Assembly: GCA_963790335.1 (NCBI GenBank)
Contig: CAWBOB010000008.1
Coordinates: 62,001 to 126,000, forward strand
From: JAOUEA01 sp963790335
Lineage (GTDB): Bacteria > Actinomycetota > UBA4738 > HRBIN12
Reading direction: 5' to 3'
DNA length: 64,000 nucleotides
Made by a program: the position numbers and the translations under genes. Numbering within the stretch: position 1 is the first letter of the stretch; each line of letters opens with the position of its first letter. The notes beneath the pieces were generated by a model. The model was given only the letters and a program-made list of their open reading frames with translations. It ran no database searches and was not told where the DNA came from. Of this stretch, positions 56,758 through 64,000 are shown in pieces.

Positions 56758-56853
56758 CTACCCCCCTCGTTCGCAACCCCGGCCAGCTCTCGAGCCGGCC
56801 CCCAGGCCCGCGCTCGACCGGTGCACGCTACGCCGGTCCGCGGGGCGGCGACA

Positions 56854-56976
56854 GTGGACAACCACGGTGGATTGCTGCGATGCAGGTCGCGGGTCGAGAT
56901 TCATTGTCACTCCGCCTCTGACCTGCACTTTCCACATGTGAACAACCATGTGGAAGAGTGTGAATCACACGTGTGA
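56854..56976. promoter_or_regulatory. Palindrome cluster with DnaA-box-like sites upstream of dnaB
   Basis: The 365-nt gap between dnaB and rplI holds three overlapping perfect inverted repeats: TTCCACATG/CATGTGGAA (56930-56955, 8-nt spacer), GTGTGA-A-TCACAC (56958-56970) and TCACACGTGTGA (56965-56976). TTGTTCACA (minus, 56945-56937) and TTGTCCAC (minus, 56861-56854) resemble the DnaA box TTGTCCACA. Either a repressor operator for dnaB or DnaA-binding sites. The rest of the gap holds nothing I recognise apart from the hairpin at 57058. Confidence 0.45.
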
Positions 56977-57057
56977 CATTCGGGTGGGGGCGGTGTGTCG
57001 CGGGACGGCGTGTTGCGGACTCGCGGGCACCCAGCCCGTGCCGTGGCCGGGCAACGA

Positions 57058-57084
57058 GGAAGCCGGGCGCGAGGCCCGGCTTCC
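57058..57084 (-). terminator. Hairpin after rplI
   Basis: GGAAGCCGGGC and its perfect 11-bp complement with a 5-nt loop, 39 nt downstream of the rplI stop. No U-run follows, so termination strength is uncertain; it may separate the ribosomal-protein cluster from dnaB. Confidence 0.5.
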
Positions 57085-57122
57085 CTCGATGCGGCCGACG
57101 CGGTGGCCGGATGGCGGCTGCG

Positions 57123-57578
57123 TCAGCCCGCGGGCTGCACGTCGACGACCACGACGGGGTCGACCTGGTGGAACAGGTGGACCCGCACCTCGTGCGCCCC
57201 GACCGAACGGATCGGCTCGTCGAGATGCACGTCGCGCTTGTCGACGCTCACGCCATCGTGCTGGGCAGCGATCGCCTCGGCGATGTGCTCGGCCGTGACC
57301 GAGCCGAAGAGCTTGCCCTCGTCGCCCGCGCGGGCCGTGACCGTGATCGGACCGCTCGAGATGAGCCTCGACGCGATCGCCTCGAACTCGCCCTTACGCG
57401 CGTACTGGCGCCGCTCATGGGCTCGCCGCAGGTTCTCGGCCTGCTGGGTGGCCCCCTTGTGCGCCTTGACCGCCAGCGACCGTGGGAACAGGAAGTTCCG
57501 CGCGTAGCCGCCGGCGACCTCGACGACGTCGCCCGGATCTCCGAGCTTGTCGACGGGCTTCTGGAGGATGACCTTCAT
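57123..57578 (-). CDS. rplI: 50S ribosomal protein L9
   Basis: A 151-residue L9. The N-terminal domain is MKVILQKPVDKLGDPGDVVE, followed by VAGGYARNFLFPRSLAVKA, the rRNA-binding face. The connecting helix leads to the C-terminal domain (GKLFGSVTAEHIAEAIAAQH). ATG 57578 overlaps the rpsR stop (ATGA). Last gene of the S6-SSB-S18-L9 cluster. Confidence 0.98.
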   Translation of the reverse strand: MKVILQKPVDKLGDPGDVVEVAGGYARNFLFPRSLAVKAHKGATQQAENLRRAHERRQYARKGEFEAIASRLISSGPITVTARAGDEGKLFGSVTAEHIAEAIAAQHDGVSVDKRDVHLDEPIRSVGAHEVRVHLFHQVDPVVVVDVQPAG

Positions 57579-57850
57579 CGGCTCGAGTACGGCAGCAAGG
57601 CCATCTCACGGGCGTTCTTGACCGCCGTCGCGACGTCACGCTGATGCTGCACGCAGTTGCCCGAGACACGACGGGCGCGCAGCTTGCCCCGGTCGCTCAC
57701 GAACTTGCGCAGCGTGATCACGTCCTTGTAGTCGACGTAGTCGATACGGTCCTTGCAGAAGACGCAGAACTTGCGCTTGCCCTTCTTCTGCCAGCCCTTC
57801 TCGTCCTTGTCGCGTCGGCGCTTGGGGCCTTCTCGCTTCTTCGGTGGCAT
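57575..57850 (-). CDS. rpsR: 30S ribosomal protein S18
   Basis: A 91-residue S18. The basic N-terminal extension is followed by KRKFCVFCKDRIDYVDYKDV and DRGKLRARRVSGNCVQHQRD. The CVFC pair plus the later Cys suggests the zinc-binding (C+) form of S18, usually replaced in actinobacteria by a zinc-free paralogue under zinc starvation. ATG 57850 overlaps the ssb TAA by 1 nt. Confidence 0.97.
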   Translation of the reverse strand: MPPKKREGPKRRRDKDEKGWQKKGKRKFCVFCKDRIDYVDYKDVITLRKFVSDRGKLRARRVSGNCVQHQRDVATAVKNAREMALLPYSSR

Positions 57851-58305
57851 TACAGCGGTGTCTCCTCCTGGTCGGAACCCCCGCCACCGACGGGTGCGGC
57901 CACGCGCTCGCCCCAGTCGCCGCCGGACGAGCTGCTGCTCGACCGCGACTGGCGCTCGACGCGCGCGGTCGCCCACCGCAGGCTCGGGCCGACCTCGTCG
58001 GCCTCGATCTCGATGGCGGAGCGCTTGTCGCCGTCCTGGTTCTCCCAGGACCGGTAGTTGAGCCGGCCGGCCACCACGACGCGCGATCCGCGCGTGAGGG
58101 ACTCGGCCGCGTTCTCGCCGAGGCTGCGCCAGCAGTTGACGGTGAAGTACGAAGCCTCGCCGTCCTTCCACCCACCGGCGCCGTCGGGCAAGCGGCGGTT
58201 CACGGCGATCCGGAACTTGCAGACCGCGGCCCCGTTGGGCGTGTACCGAAGCTCGGGGTCATCGGTCAGGTTGCCCACCAGCGTCACCTGGTTGTCGCTC
58301 GCCAT
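57850..58305 (-). CDS. ssb: Single-stranded DNA-binding protein
   Basis: A 151-residue SSB. The OB fold begins MASDNQVTLVGNLTDDPELR and continues with FRIAVNRRLPDGAGGWKDGE, YFTVNCWRSLGENAAESLTR and GSRVVVAGRLNYRSWENQDG. The C-terminal linker is Ser/Gly-rich and the tail ends GSDQEETPL: acidic, but without the terminal Phe of the canonical DDIPF tip that binds partner proteins. This frame has no sign of a nearby indel, although a late frameshift cannot be excluded. Confidence 0.95.
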   Translation of the reverse strand: MASDNQVTLVGNLTDDPELRYTPNGAAVCKFRIAVNRRLPDGAGGWKDGEASYFTVNCWRSLGENAAESLTRGSRVVVAGRLNYRSWENQDGDKRSAIEIEADEVGPSLRWATARVERQSRSSSSSSGGDWGERVAAPVGGGGSDQEETPL

Positions 58306-58349
58306 GTCACGTCACCACCTTGTCGGTGTCGCACCTCCGCGCGTATGGC

Positions 58350-58736
58350 TCACGCGGGGGCGGGGGAAGCTTCTTCGGAGTCTGCAGGGTCGGGATCGGG
58401 CGTTCGGGGCCGCTCGCCGCGAGCCTCGGCTCGCTTGGCATGCCGCCCCTTGGCCGGCAGCGCGATCACCTTGTGGCGGATGACCTCGTCGGCCAGGTTC
58501 AGCACGCGATCGAGCTCGGCCTGACGTGCTGGGTCGGCCGTGAACGACACCACCGCGTAGTAGCCCTCGTTCGCGTGGTCGATCTCGAACGCGAACCGGC
58601 GGCGGCCCCAACGATCGATGTGCGAGACCTCGCCACCGTCGGGGGAGACCACCTTGGTGATGCGGTCGACGGCCGTCGAGACCACCTGTTCGTCGGCCTC
58701 GGCAGGCAGGATGAGCATGACTTCGTACTCCCTCAA
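58350..58736 (-). CDS. rpsF: 30S ribosomal protein S6
   Basis: A 128-residue S6: REYEVMLILPAEADEQVV, then VSHIDRWGRRRFAFEIDHAN and EGYYAVVSFTADPARQAELD. The C-terminal 35 residues are Lys/Arg then Asp/Pro/Ala-rich. The start is TTG 58736, supported by GAGGAGG 7 nt upstream. First gene of the cluster rpsF-ssb-rpsR-rplI; a stem with a CCG bulge lies in its leader. Confidence 0.96.
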   Translation of the reverse strand: MREYEVMLILPAEADEQVVSTAVDRITKVVSPDGGEVSHIDRWGRRRFAFEIDHANEGYYAVVSFTADPARQAELDRVLNLADEVIRHKVIALPAKGRHAKRAEARGERPRTPDPDPADSEEASPAPA

Positions 58737-58754
58737 CCAGTCACCTCCTCTGGT

Positions 58755-58783
58755 CTGGACGGCCCCCTCTCGAGAGGGAGCAG
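58755..58783 (-). promoter_or_regulatory. Possible S6:S18 autoregulatory RNA motif
   Basis: In the rpsF leader, CTG-CTCCCTC-TCGA-GAGGGGG-CCGTC-CAG: a 7-bp stem with a TCGA loop, a 3' CCG bulge and a short outer CTG/CAG stem. It lies just before the SD. The known S6:S18-binding mRNA motif has a conserved CCG bulge in this type of context. Confidence 0.35.
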
Positions 58784-58930
58784 TAGGGACTTGAGGGTCG
58801 CCCAGCAGTGTACGAGAACGGTTCGAACGCTAGCACCCGGGTGCGACACGCCGAGCGGGCAGGGAAGCTTCTCGACCGTCGCACCGTTAGGATTCCAACG
58901 ACTGCCGTGCACTTGAAGGAGGCGCGAGCG

Positions 58931-59725
58931 ATGCCCGACCGGACCGTTTCCATCCACGACCTCAGAGCGTGGAAGGGTGAGCAGCGACGCTGGGTCATGC
59001 TCACCGCCTACGACTTCCCCACGGCCCAGATCCTCGACCGAGCCGGTGTGCCCGTGCTGCTCGTCGGCGACTCCCTCGGCCGCAACGTGCTGGGCTACGA
59101 CAACGAGCTTCCCGTGACGATGGACGAGATGCTGCACCACCTGAAGGCCGTGTCCCGCGGCACCGAGCGGGCGATGGTGGTGGGAGACCTCCCGTTCATG
59201 AGCTACCAGGCCTCGATCGACGACGGCGTGCGCAACGCCGGTCGCCTCGTCAAGGAAGGCGGCGCCCACGCCGTGAAGCTCGAAGGACCGCAGCTCGAGC
59301 TCGTGCACCGGCTCACCGAGATCGGTATCCCGGTGATGGCCCACGTCGGGCTCACACCGCAGGCCGTGCACGGGCTCGGCGGCTACAAGGTGCAGGGTCG
59401 CGGCGAGGCCGCCCAGAGGCTCGTGGAGCAGGCGGCACAGCTCGAGAAGTCGGGAGCGTTCTCGATCGTGCTCGAGGCGATGCCGGCGGAGCTGGCGGGC
59501 GAGATCACCGCCTCGGTGCAGATCCCCACGATCGGCATCGGCGCGGGGGGCCGCACCGACGCCCAGGTGCTCGTGATCAGCGACCTGCTCGGATTGACCG
59601 AGCATCCGCCGAAGCTCGCGAAGGCCTATGCCGACCTGCATGGAACGATCACCGACGCGGTCACCCGATTCACGTCCGACGTCGAAGCCGGCGACTTCCC
59701 CGACGAGGAGCACTCCTACTCCTAG
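58931..59725 (+). CDS. panB: 3-methyl-2-oxobutanoate hydroxymethyltransferase
   Basis: A 264-residue enzyme adding a hydroxymethyl group to ketoisovalerate for pantothenate/CoA synthesis. Motifs: RWVMLTAYDFPTAQILDRAG, VLLVGDSLGRNVLGYDNELP (Mg-binding Asp), AHAVKLEGPQ and PVMAHVGLTPQAVHGLGGYK, with catalytic-Glu region VLEAMPAELAGEITASVQIP. ATG 58931 is preceded by AAGGAGG at 8 nt; the open frame begins earlier but lacks conservation. Its ketoisovalerate substrate comes from the ilv pathway. Confidence 0.96.
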   Translation: MPDRTVSIHDLRAWKGEQRRWVMLTAYDFPTAQILDRAGVPVLLVGDSLGRNVLGYDNELPVTMDEMLHHLKAVSRGTERAMVVGDLPFMSYQASIDDGVRNAGRLVKEGGAHAVKLEGPQLELVHRLTEIGIPVMAHVGLTPQAVHGLGGYKVQGRGEAAQRLVEQAAQLEKSGAFSIVLEAMPAELAGEITASVQIPTIGIGAGGRTDAQVLVISDLLGLTEHPPKLAKAYADLHGTITDAVTRFTSDVEAGDFPDEEHSYS

Positions 59726-59728
59726 ACT
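59723..59728 (+). promoter_or_regulatory. Leaderless-type -10 box overlapping panB stop
   Basis: TAGACT overlaps the panB TAG and is followed by 6 nt and the GTG at 59735. It predicts a leaderless transcript for the kinase, separate from panB read-through. Confidence 0.5.
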
Positions 59729-59734
59729 CGAGCC

Positions 59735-60445
59735 GTGGAACCTTCCCGCGTCGACGACGTCGAGGAGCGCGCCAGGCTGGTGTCGACGATCGCGCACGAG
59801 CTGCGGGGCCCGATCGCGACGATCAAGGGCATCGCGGCGACGACCCGGACGCACTTCGCCCTGCTCCCCGACGAGGAGAAGCTCGAGTTCCTCGAGCTCA
59901 TCGAGCAGGAGTCGGCTCGCATGATGGAGATCGTCGACGAGGCGTCACTGGCGATGAAGCTTTCCGCCGGCGTGCTCACCCTGCAACGCGCTCCGGCCGA
60001 TCTCGCCGCGATCATCCGGGAAGGGGTGGGCGCCGTCGCACTCGACGACGCACGGGTGGTCGATCTCGATCTGGACGACCTGACCGTCGAAGCCGACCGC
60101 AGCAGGCTCGTCGAGGTCGTACGTCAGGTGGTGCAGAACGCCGACGATTTCTCGCCTCGTGAGGAACCGATCGCCGTGCGATCGCGCCGTGAAGCCGATC
60201 ACGCCGTCGTCGAGGTCGTCGACCACGGGCCGGGCATCCCCGAACACGAGCGCGAGCGCGTGTTCACCACCTTCCCGAACTGGCGGCCGCCAGGCTACGA
60301 GGAGGTGCAGGGAACCGGACTGGGGTTGTTCATCTCCAGGGCCTTGGTTGCCGAACACCATGGGCAGATGTCCATCGAGGAGGCCACGGACGGGGGTACC
60401 ATGCTGCGCATCCTGCTGCCGCTGGAAGGGGCCGAACGTGGGTGA
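59735..60445 (+). CDS. Soluble HisKA-type histidine kinase
   Basis: A 236-residue kinase with no membrane or sensor domain. The DHp H box is LVSTIAHELRGPIATIKGIA, of the HisKA (EnvZ/PhoR-like) type. The HATPase has RQVVQNADDFSP (N box), EVVDHGPGIPEHERERVF (G1/F box) and VQGTGLGLFISRALVAEHHG (G2). The GTG start is supported by the -10 box 6 nt upstream. It overlaps the next gene by 8 nt. HisKA kinases usually pair with OmpR-type regulators, whereas here the partner has a LuxR-type output. Confidence 0.88.
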   Translation: MEPSRVDDVEERARLVSTIAHELRGPIATIKGIAATTRTHFALLPDEEKLEFLELIEQESARMMEIVDEASLAMKLSAGVLTLQRAPADLAAIIREGVGAVALDDARVVDLDLDDLTVEADRSRLVEVVRQVVQNADDFSPREEPIAVRSRREADHAVVEVVDHGPGIPEHERERVFTTFPNWRPPGYEEVQGTGLGLFISRALVAEHHGQMSIEEATDGGTMLRILLPLEGAERG

Positions 60446-61112
60446 GCGCACAGTGGTCAGATTGCTGATCTGCGACGACCACAAGATCCTCACCGATGCG
60501 CTCGCCACGGTGGTCGGCCTCGACGAGAGCCTCGAGCTCGTCGCCGACCCCGTGCACGACGCCGAATCCGCCATCGAGGTCTGCAGCGAGACGCTTCCCG
60601 ACGTCGTGCTGATGGACATCGTGTTCAAGGGCGGCGGTCAGAGCGGCATCCAGGCGACCCGCGCCATCAAGGAAGTCTCGCCGAGCACCAAGGTCGTGAT
60701 CATGACCGCCCACGACGACGACCGGCTGCTCGTCGAGGCGGTGGAGGCGGGGGCGTCGGGGTTCCTGGGCAAGGACGAGGCAGCCCAGGAACTGCTCTCG
60801 GCCGCCAAGGCCGCCGCCGACGGCGAGGTGCTGATCGACCCGGCGACGCTCACACGTCTGCTCGCCCAGGTCGCGCGCGAGCGCGAGATCCAACGGGAAG
60901 CCACGATGCTGCTCGACGACCTCACCGACCGGGAGCGCGAGATCCTGCAGCTGCTCGCCGAGGGCATGCGCAACGACGACATCGCGACCAAGCTCTTCAT
61001 CAGCCCGCAGACCGTGCAGACGCACGTGCGGAACATCCTCGGCAAGCTGCGGGTCCATTCGAAGCTCGAGGCCGTGGCGTTCGCCGTGAAGCACGGCGCC
61101 ATCACCGTCTGA
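60438..61112 (+). CDS. NarL-type response regulator
   Basis: A 224-residue regulator. The receiver has RLLICDDHKILTDALATVVG, phospho-Asp in VVLMDIVFKGGGQSGIQATR and Lys in GFLGKDEAAQELLS. A linker helix (about 130-155) leads to the LuxR HTH DDLTDREREILQLLAEGMRN through PQTVQTHVRNILGKLRVHSK. GTG 60438 is preceded by GGAAGGGG 7 nt upstream, inside the kinase gene. Its stop is followed by a strong terminator at 61250. Confidence 0.92.
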   Translation: MGERTVVRLLICDDHKILTDALATVVGLDESLELVADPVHDAESAIEVCSETLPDVVLMDIVFKGGGQSGIQATRAIKEVSPSTKVVIMTAHDDDRLLVEAVEAGASGFLGKDEAAQELLSAAKAAADGEVLIDPATLTRLLAQVAREREIQREATMLLDDLTDREREILQLLAEGMRNDDIATKLFISPQTVQTHVRNILGKLRVHSKLEAVAFAVKHGAITV

Positions 61113-61249
61113 GCGGGTTTTCCTGCTCGACTACCCGAACGCGGGTACCCAGGATTACCGATGCACGACCATCCACCGCCGCACGTCACGGCCGATGATG
61201 TGGGCAGACACGGTGAGCCACCACCCCCTCGGTGGCCCATCGAACAGCG

Positions 61250-61286
61250 AAGGGCCCGAGTCCACCCCTCCCGGACTCGGGCCCTT
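61250..61286. terminator. Strong hairpin terminator between convergent genes
   Basis: AAGGGCCCGAGTCC (61250-61263) and its exact 14-bp complement (61273-61286) with a 9-nt loop; on the plus strand the arm ends in TTTT. It lies between the response regulator (plus) and the acyl-CoA ligase (minus). The remaining 140 nt of this gap show nothing else. Confidence 0.8.
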
Positions 61287-61304
61287 TTCCATGGTGGGGC
61301 GCGT

Positions 61305-62535
61305 TCACATCGTGGCGAGGGCGCGACGTCGCACCTTGCCGCTCGGCGTGCGAGGGAGCTCGTGCACGAGCACGACCTCGCGAGGCGCCTTGTGCCGGGC
61401 GATCCGCTCGCTCACGTGATCGCGCAGCTCCTCGAGCGAGGGTGGGTCGGCGATCGATCGGGGGACCACGAACGCCACGACCTGGTGCCCCCACTCCGGG
61501 TGGGGCCGGCCGCCGACGGCCACCTCATCGACCTTCGGATGCGACTCGAGCGCACGCTCGACCTCGACGGGCCAGACCGTCTCGGCGCCCGTGCGGATGG
61601 CCTCGTCGAGGCGACCCGCGACACGGAGCCGGCCGAGCTCGTCGATCGAGCCGGCATCGCCCGTGCGCAGCCACCCGCGCACGTCGAACGCGGCTCCGGT
61701 CGCGGCGGGGTCCGCGCGGTAGCCCCGCATGACCGTGCGGCCCGCGCAGCTCGATGCTTCCGATCCCACCGGCCGATCGATCGGAACCGTCGCCGATCCT
61801 GATGTCGGTTCCCTGGAACGGGCGGCCGTCGTAGACCACCCCGCCGCACGACTCGGTCGATCCGTAGGTCTCCACGATCGAGGCGCCGAGTGCCTCGGCC
61901 TCGGCTCGCAGATGTGGAGGGAGCGACGCCCCTCCCACGAGCATCGTTCCGAACGACGCGAGATCGGCGCGCTCGCGCACGAGGCGAGCCACCATCGTCG
62001 GCACCAGCGAGACCGACGAACCGTGCGTCTGCGCCACGAGCCGGGTGACATCGAACCGTTCGTGCACGACGACGGGCAGGCCCTCGAGCTCGCCGCGCAG
62101 GAGCACGAGCATGCCGCCGATGTGCGCGGGCGTGAGGCAGGCCACGAGCCCACGGTCGGCTTCGCGACCGTTCGCTTCGAGCGCGGCTCGCGATCCATCC
62201 ACCGCGGCGGTCACAGCGTCTCGGGAGAGCTCCACCAAACGGGGAACCCCCCCGGTGCCCGATGTCGCCATCACGAGCGCGAGGTCGGGATCGACCGGCG
62301 CGGATCCTGCGTACACGGTCGAACCACCGCCCGCCCCGAGCACGGCGGCGGGCCGAGCCAGGTCGAGCAGGCGCCGGCGTTCGGGCTCCGGGAGACGCTC
62401 GTCGATCGGCATGAACGCGATGCCCTCATGCCACAGCCGGTGCACCAAGGGCACCCACGCCGGACCCGGTGGCACGTCGATCGCGAGCAGCTCGCCCGGC
62501 GCGACCGACAGCGACTCACCATGGCCGAGCTCCAT
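61305..62535 (-). CDS. AMP-forming acyl-CoA ligase (MenE-like), one frameshift
   Basis: ANL-superfamily enzyme, about 410 codons, short like o-succinylbenzoate-CoA ligase. The AMP-binding motif is LVMATSGTGGVPRLVELS. Later motifs are SIVETYGSTESCGGVVYDGR, then, in the next frame, RGWLRTGDAGSIDELGRLRV and the C-terminal Lys motif ELPRTPSGKVRRRALA. The frame changes near 61740 (extra G in CGCGGGCC). ATG 62535 was chosen over TTG 62544. No other menaquinone genes are seen here, so the acid substrate is open. Confidence 0.82.
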
Positions 62536-62566
62536 GTGCAGCAACCCTACCGGGGCTCGACGGTGC

Positions 62567-64000
62567 TCAGGCCTTCACGACGAAGTCCACCGAGGCGATC
62601 TGGCGGTAGACGTCGGTGAGGAGGTAGAAGGCGGTGTACCGACCCGGCGGAAGCGGCCACGGGCCGTATCCCCGCTCGTCGAACGTCACCGCGCCCTCGA
62701 CGGCAGCCCGTGTGTAGCGGTACGCGATGTAGTAGTCGACGAGCGGATCGCCGCCACGCTCGTACAGCCCGATCCAGTCGAAGCGGTTCGCCGGCGCCCG
62801 GGTGAACGAGATGCGGATCGGCTCCCCGACGTCGAACCGCCCCCGTGATCCGAGCACGGGAGGCGCGTCGACCGCACGGACCCAGAACGGGCTGCGGGCG
62901 AGCTCGGCGTCGGCGCCATCGATCAGCACGACGTCGTAGGCACCCGGCGCGAGCGCTCCGGTCGGGAACGTCGCCACGCCGTCGGTGAGGGCGCCAGGTG
63001 GGGTACCTCGGGAATCGATCATGTCGGTCACGGGATCGCCGCCCGCGGGCACGAGACGCACCCGCTCCCCCGGACCCCCGGGCGCGTGATAGGTCACGTC
63101 GAGCGGGCGGCCGGTCTCGACGAGCAGCGGAGCGGGCGAGACCATCAGGGGCGGTGTTCCAGGCGTGACGTCGAACGTCGAGATCACGGCGCGGTGATCC
63201 GACCCCCATGGCGCGACCGAGATGGCGACCTCGGGCCCGTCTCGCTCACCCACGAGCTCGCTCGCGGTCGCGGTCGCCGGTCCCGCCGACCAGATCTGGT
63301 CGATGCGGTCGTGCGGTGCGTCGCGACGAGGGTTCCAGCTCGAGTCGGAACGCGGACGCGCGGCGGGCCACGTGAGGCCCTCGTCGTCGACGGGGTCGGG
63401 GTGCACGGCACGCCACGAGTCGATGAAGCCCGTGCGCGACATCAGCATGGTGACCGGCCACGCGAGCGGAGCGCGCACCTGTGGCCTGATGCCGACCGCG
63501 GCACGCGTCCAGTCCTCGTGCGAGGGCGAGTTGAAGTCGCCCACCACGAACGTCGGGATGCCCGCGTCGGCGAGCCCCGCAGTGGCGCGTACGAACGGCC
63601 GCAGGTCGGGAACGCGAACGGCCCGCTCGGTGCGGAGCACCTTCCTCGTGCTCCAGCCGTCGAGCAGCCGCCGCGGTCCGTAGTCGCTCGAGGCCAGGTG
63701 CACGTTGCTCAGCGCGACGACGCGGCCGGGCGCGAGCTGCACGAACACGTACCGTCCGCCTGACCCGGGCGCCTCCACGATCGGGTAGCGCGAGACGAGA
63801 TCGAGGCGGCGGCTCACGTGGTCGTAGCCGGTGAGGCGCCCGAGCCGCGCAGCCTTTCCGTAGACCTCGTTGAACGCGACGATGTCGGCGTCGGCGCGAC
63901 GGACGGCCCTGAGGATCGAGTCGAGATCGACGACCGTGCCGCCGTACTCGATGTTGAACGTCATGATGCTGATCGACGACGGCACCGCCGCTCCCGCCTG
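62567..64000 (-). CDS. Endonuclease/exonuclease/phosphatase-family protein with C-terminal beta domains, 5' end outside window
   Basis: At least 477 codons; the frame is open to the window edge. The visible start ..QAGAAVPSSISIMTFNIEYG looks like a signal-peptide cleavage region, so the true start is probably beyond 64000. The EEP domain has MTFNIEYG, IVAFNEVYG, VVGDFNSPS and the closing SDHRAV His/Asp motif; together these are the DNase I/phosphatase active site. Two beta-sandwich domains follow (about 295-375 and 380-470), the second with FDWIGLYERGGDPLVDYYIA, recalling SKICH-like modules. Extracellular phosphodiesterase or nuclease; substrate unknown. Confidence 0.87.
   Translation of the reverse strand, partial: QAGAAVPSSISIMTFNIEYGGTVVDLDSILRAVRRADADIVAFNEVYGKAARLGRLTGYDHVSRRLDLVSRYPIVEAPGSGGRYVFVQLAPGRVVALSNVHLASSDYGPRRLLDGWSTRKVLRTERAVRVPDLRPFVRATAGLADAGIPTFVVGDFNSPSHEDWTRAAVGIRPQVRAPLAWPVTMLMSRTGFIDSWRAVHPDPVDDEGLTWPAARPRSDSSWNPRRDAPHDRIDQIWSAGPATATASELVGERDGPEVAISVAPWGSDHRAVISTFDVTPGTPPLMVSPAPLLVETGRPLDVTYHAPGGPGERVRLVPAGGDPVTDMIDSRGTPPGALTDGVATFPTGALAPGAYDVVLIDGADAELARSPFWVRAVDAPPVLGSRGRFDVGEPIRISFTRAPANRFDWIGLYERGGDPLVDYYIAYRYTRAAVEGAVTFDERGYGPWPLPPGRYTAFYLLTDVYRQIASVDFVVKA

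Noticed and set aside
56758..57122. oriC itself
   Set aside because: Too few DnaA-box-like sites, no AT-rich unwinding region and no dnaA/dnaN; only a possible DnaA-regulated promoter.

Overview
The window is chromosomal DNA from a high-GC Gram-positive bacterium, most likely an Actinomycetota lineage. Evidence: strong G/C third-position bias, an HspR-linked dnaK-grpE-dnaJ-clpB operon, frequent GTG/TTG starts, many TANNNT promoters placed 6-8 nt before a start codon (leaderless mRNAs), an ilv operon read through a Leu-Val-Leu-Ile leader peptide, and the rpsF-ssb-rpsR-rplI-dnaB order. Class or genus cannot be told from this sequence. I see no prophage, insertion sequence, CRISPR array or rRNA, and one tRNA.

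Layout. 1-3.3 kb (minus): attenuated ilv operon, leader peptide, a 114-codon unknown gene, ilvB, ilvN, ilvC. 3.4-7.1 kb (minus): a glycosyltransferase, a DacB-type D-Ala-D-Ala carboxypeptidase and a broken rhodanese/CBS gene. 7.2-9 kb: PRC-barrel, cold-shock and phosphotransferase-like genes. 9-12.5 kb (minus): ilvD-thrC-unknown, joined by 4-nt overlaps. 12.5-20.5 kb: VOC protein, FAD oxidoreductase, amidase, amidohydrolase, acyl-CoA dehydrogenase, a lipoprotein and a Tat-exported phosphoesterase. 20.5-23 kb (minus): DinB-like, NYN-LOTUS and small proteins. 23-29.6 kb: peptide-type ABC permeases and binding protein with a HisN-like phosphatase and a PHP hydrolase, next to a divergent IclR regulator. 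29.6-37.6 kb: a sulfur-transport island with sulfate ABC genes on the minus strand, an NptA-like transporter and sulfonate-type ABC genes on the plus strand, and two DUF2292 proteins. 37.6-44 kb: DUF2090 protein, MFS exporter, secreted protein, LemA and three tandem paralogues. 44-51.8 kb (minus): one long heat-shock operon, dnaK-hsp20-grpE-dnaJ-hspR-GNAT-clpB. 52-64 kb: two two-component systems, trpD, tRNA-Gly, nth, dnaB, rplI-rpsR-ssb-rpsF, panB, an acyl-CoA ligase and a secreted endonuclease/phosphatase-family protein.

Two observations affect how the rest is read. First, about thirty apparent single-base frameshifts break otherwise recognisable genes, including ones expected to be essential (dnaB) or biosynthetic (ilvB, trpD). 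Where I could inspect the site, the change is often one G or C in a short run, so I read most of them as sequence errors and give each gene its full span. Second, the 404-bp gap between the divergent sulfate ABC operon and the NptA-like gene holds three copies of the same hairpin (stem, GA, CCGG, loop, CCGG, A, stem). Two of them sit at the predicted 5' ends of the two mRNAs. On the plus strand its 3' arm can instead pair with a downstream terminator-like stem. I do not recognise this as a known riboswitch; it is the best candidate here for an undescribed regulatory element.
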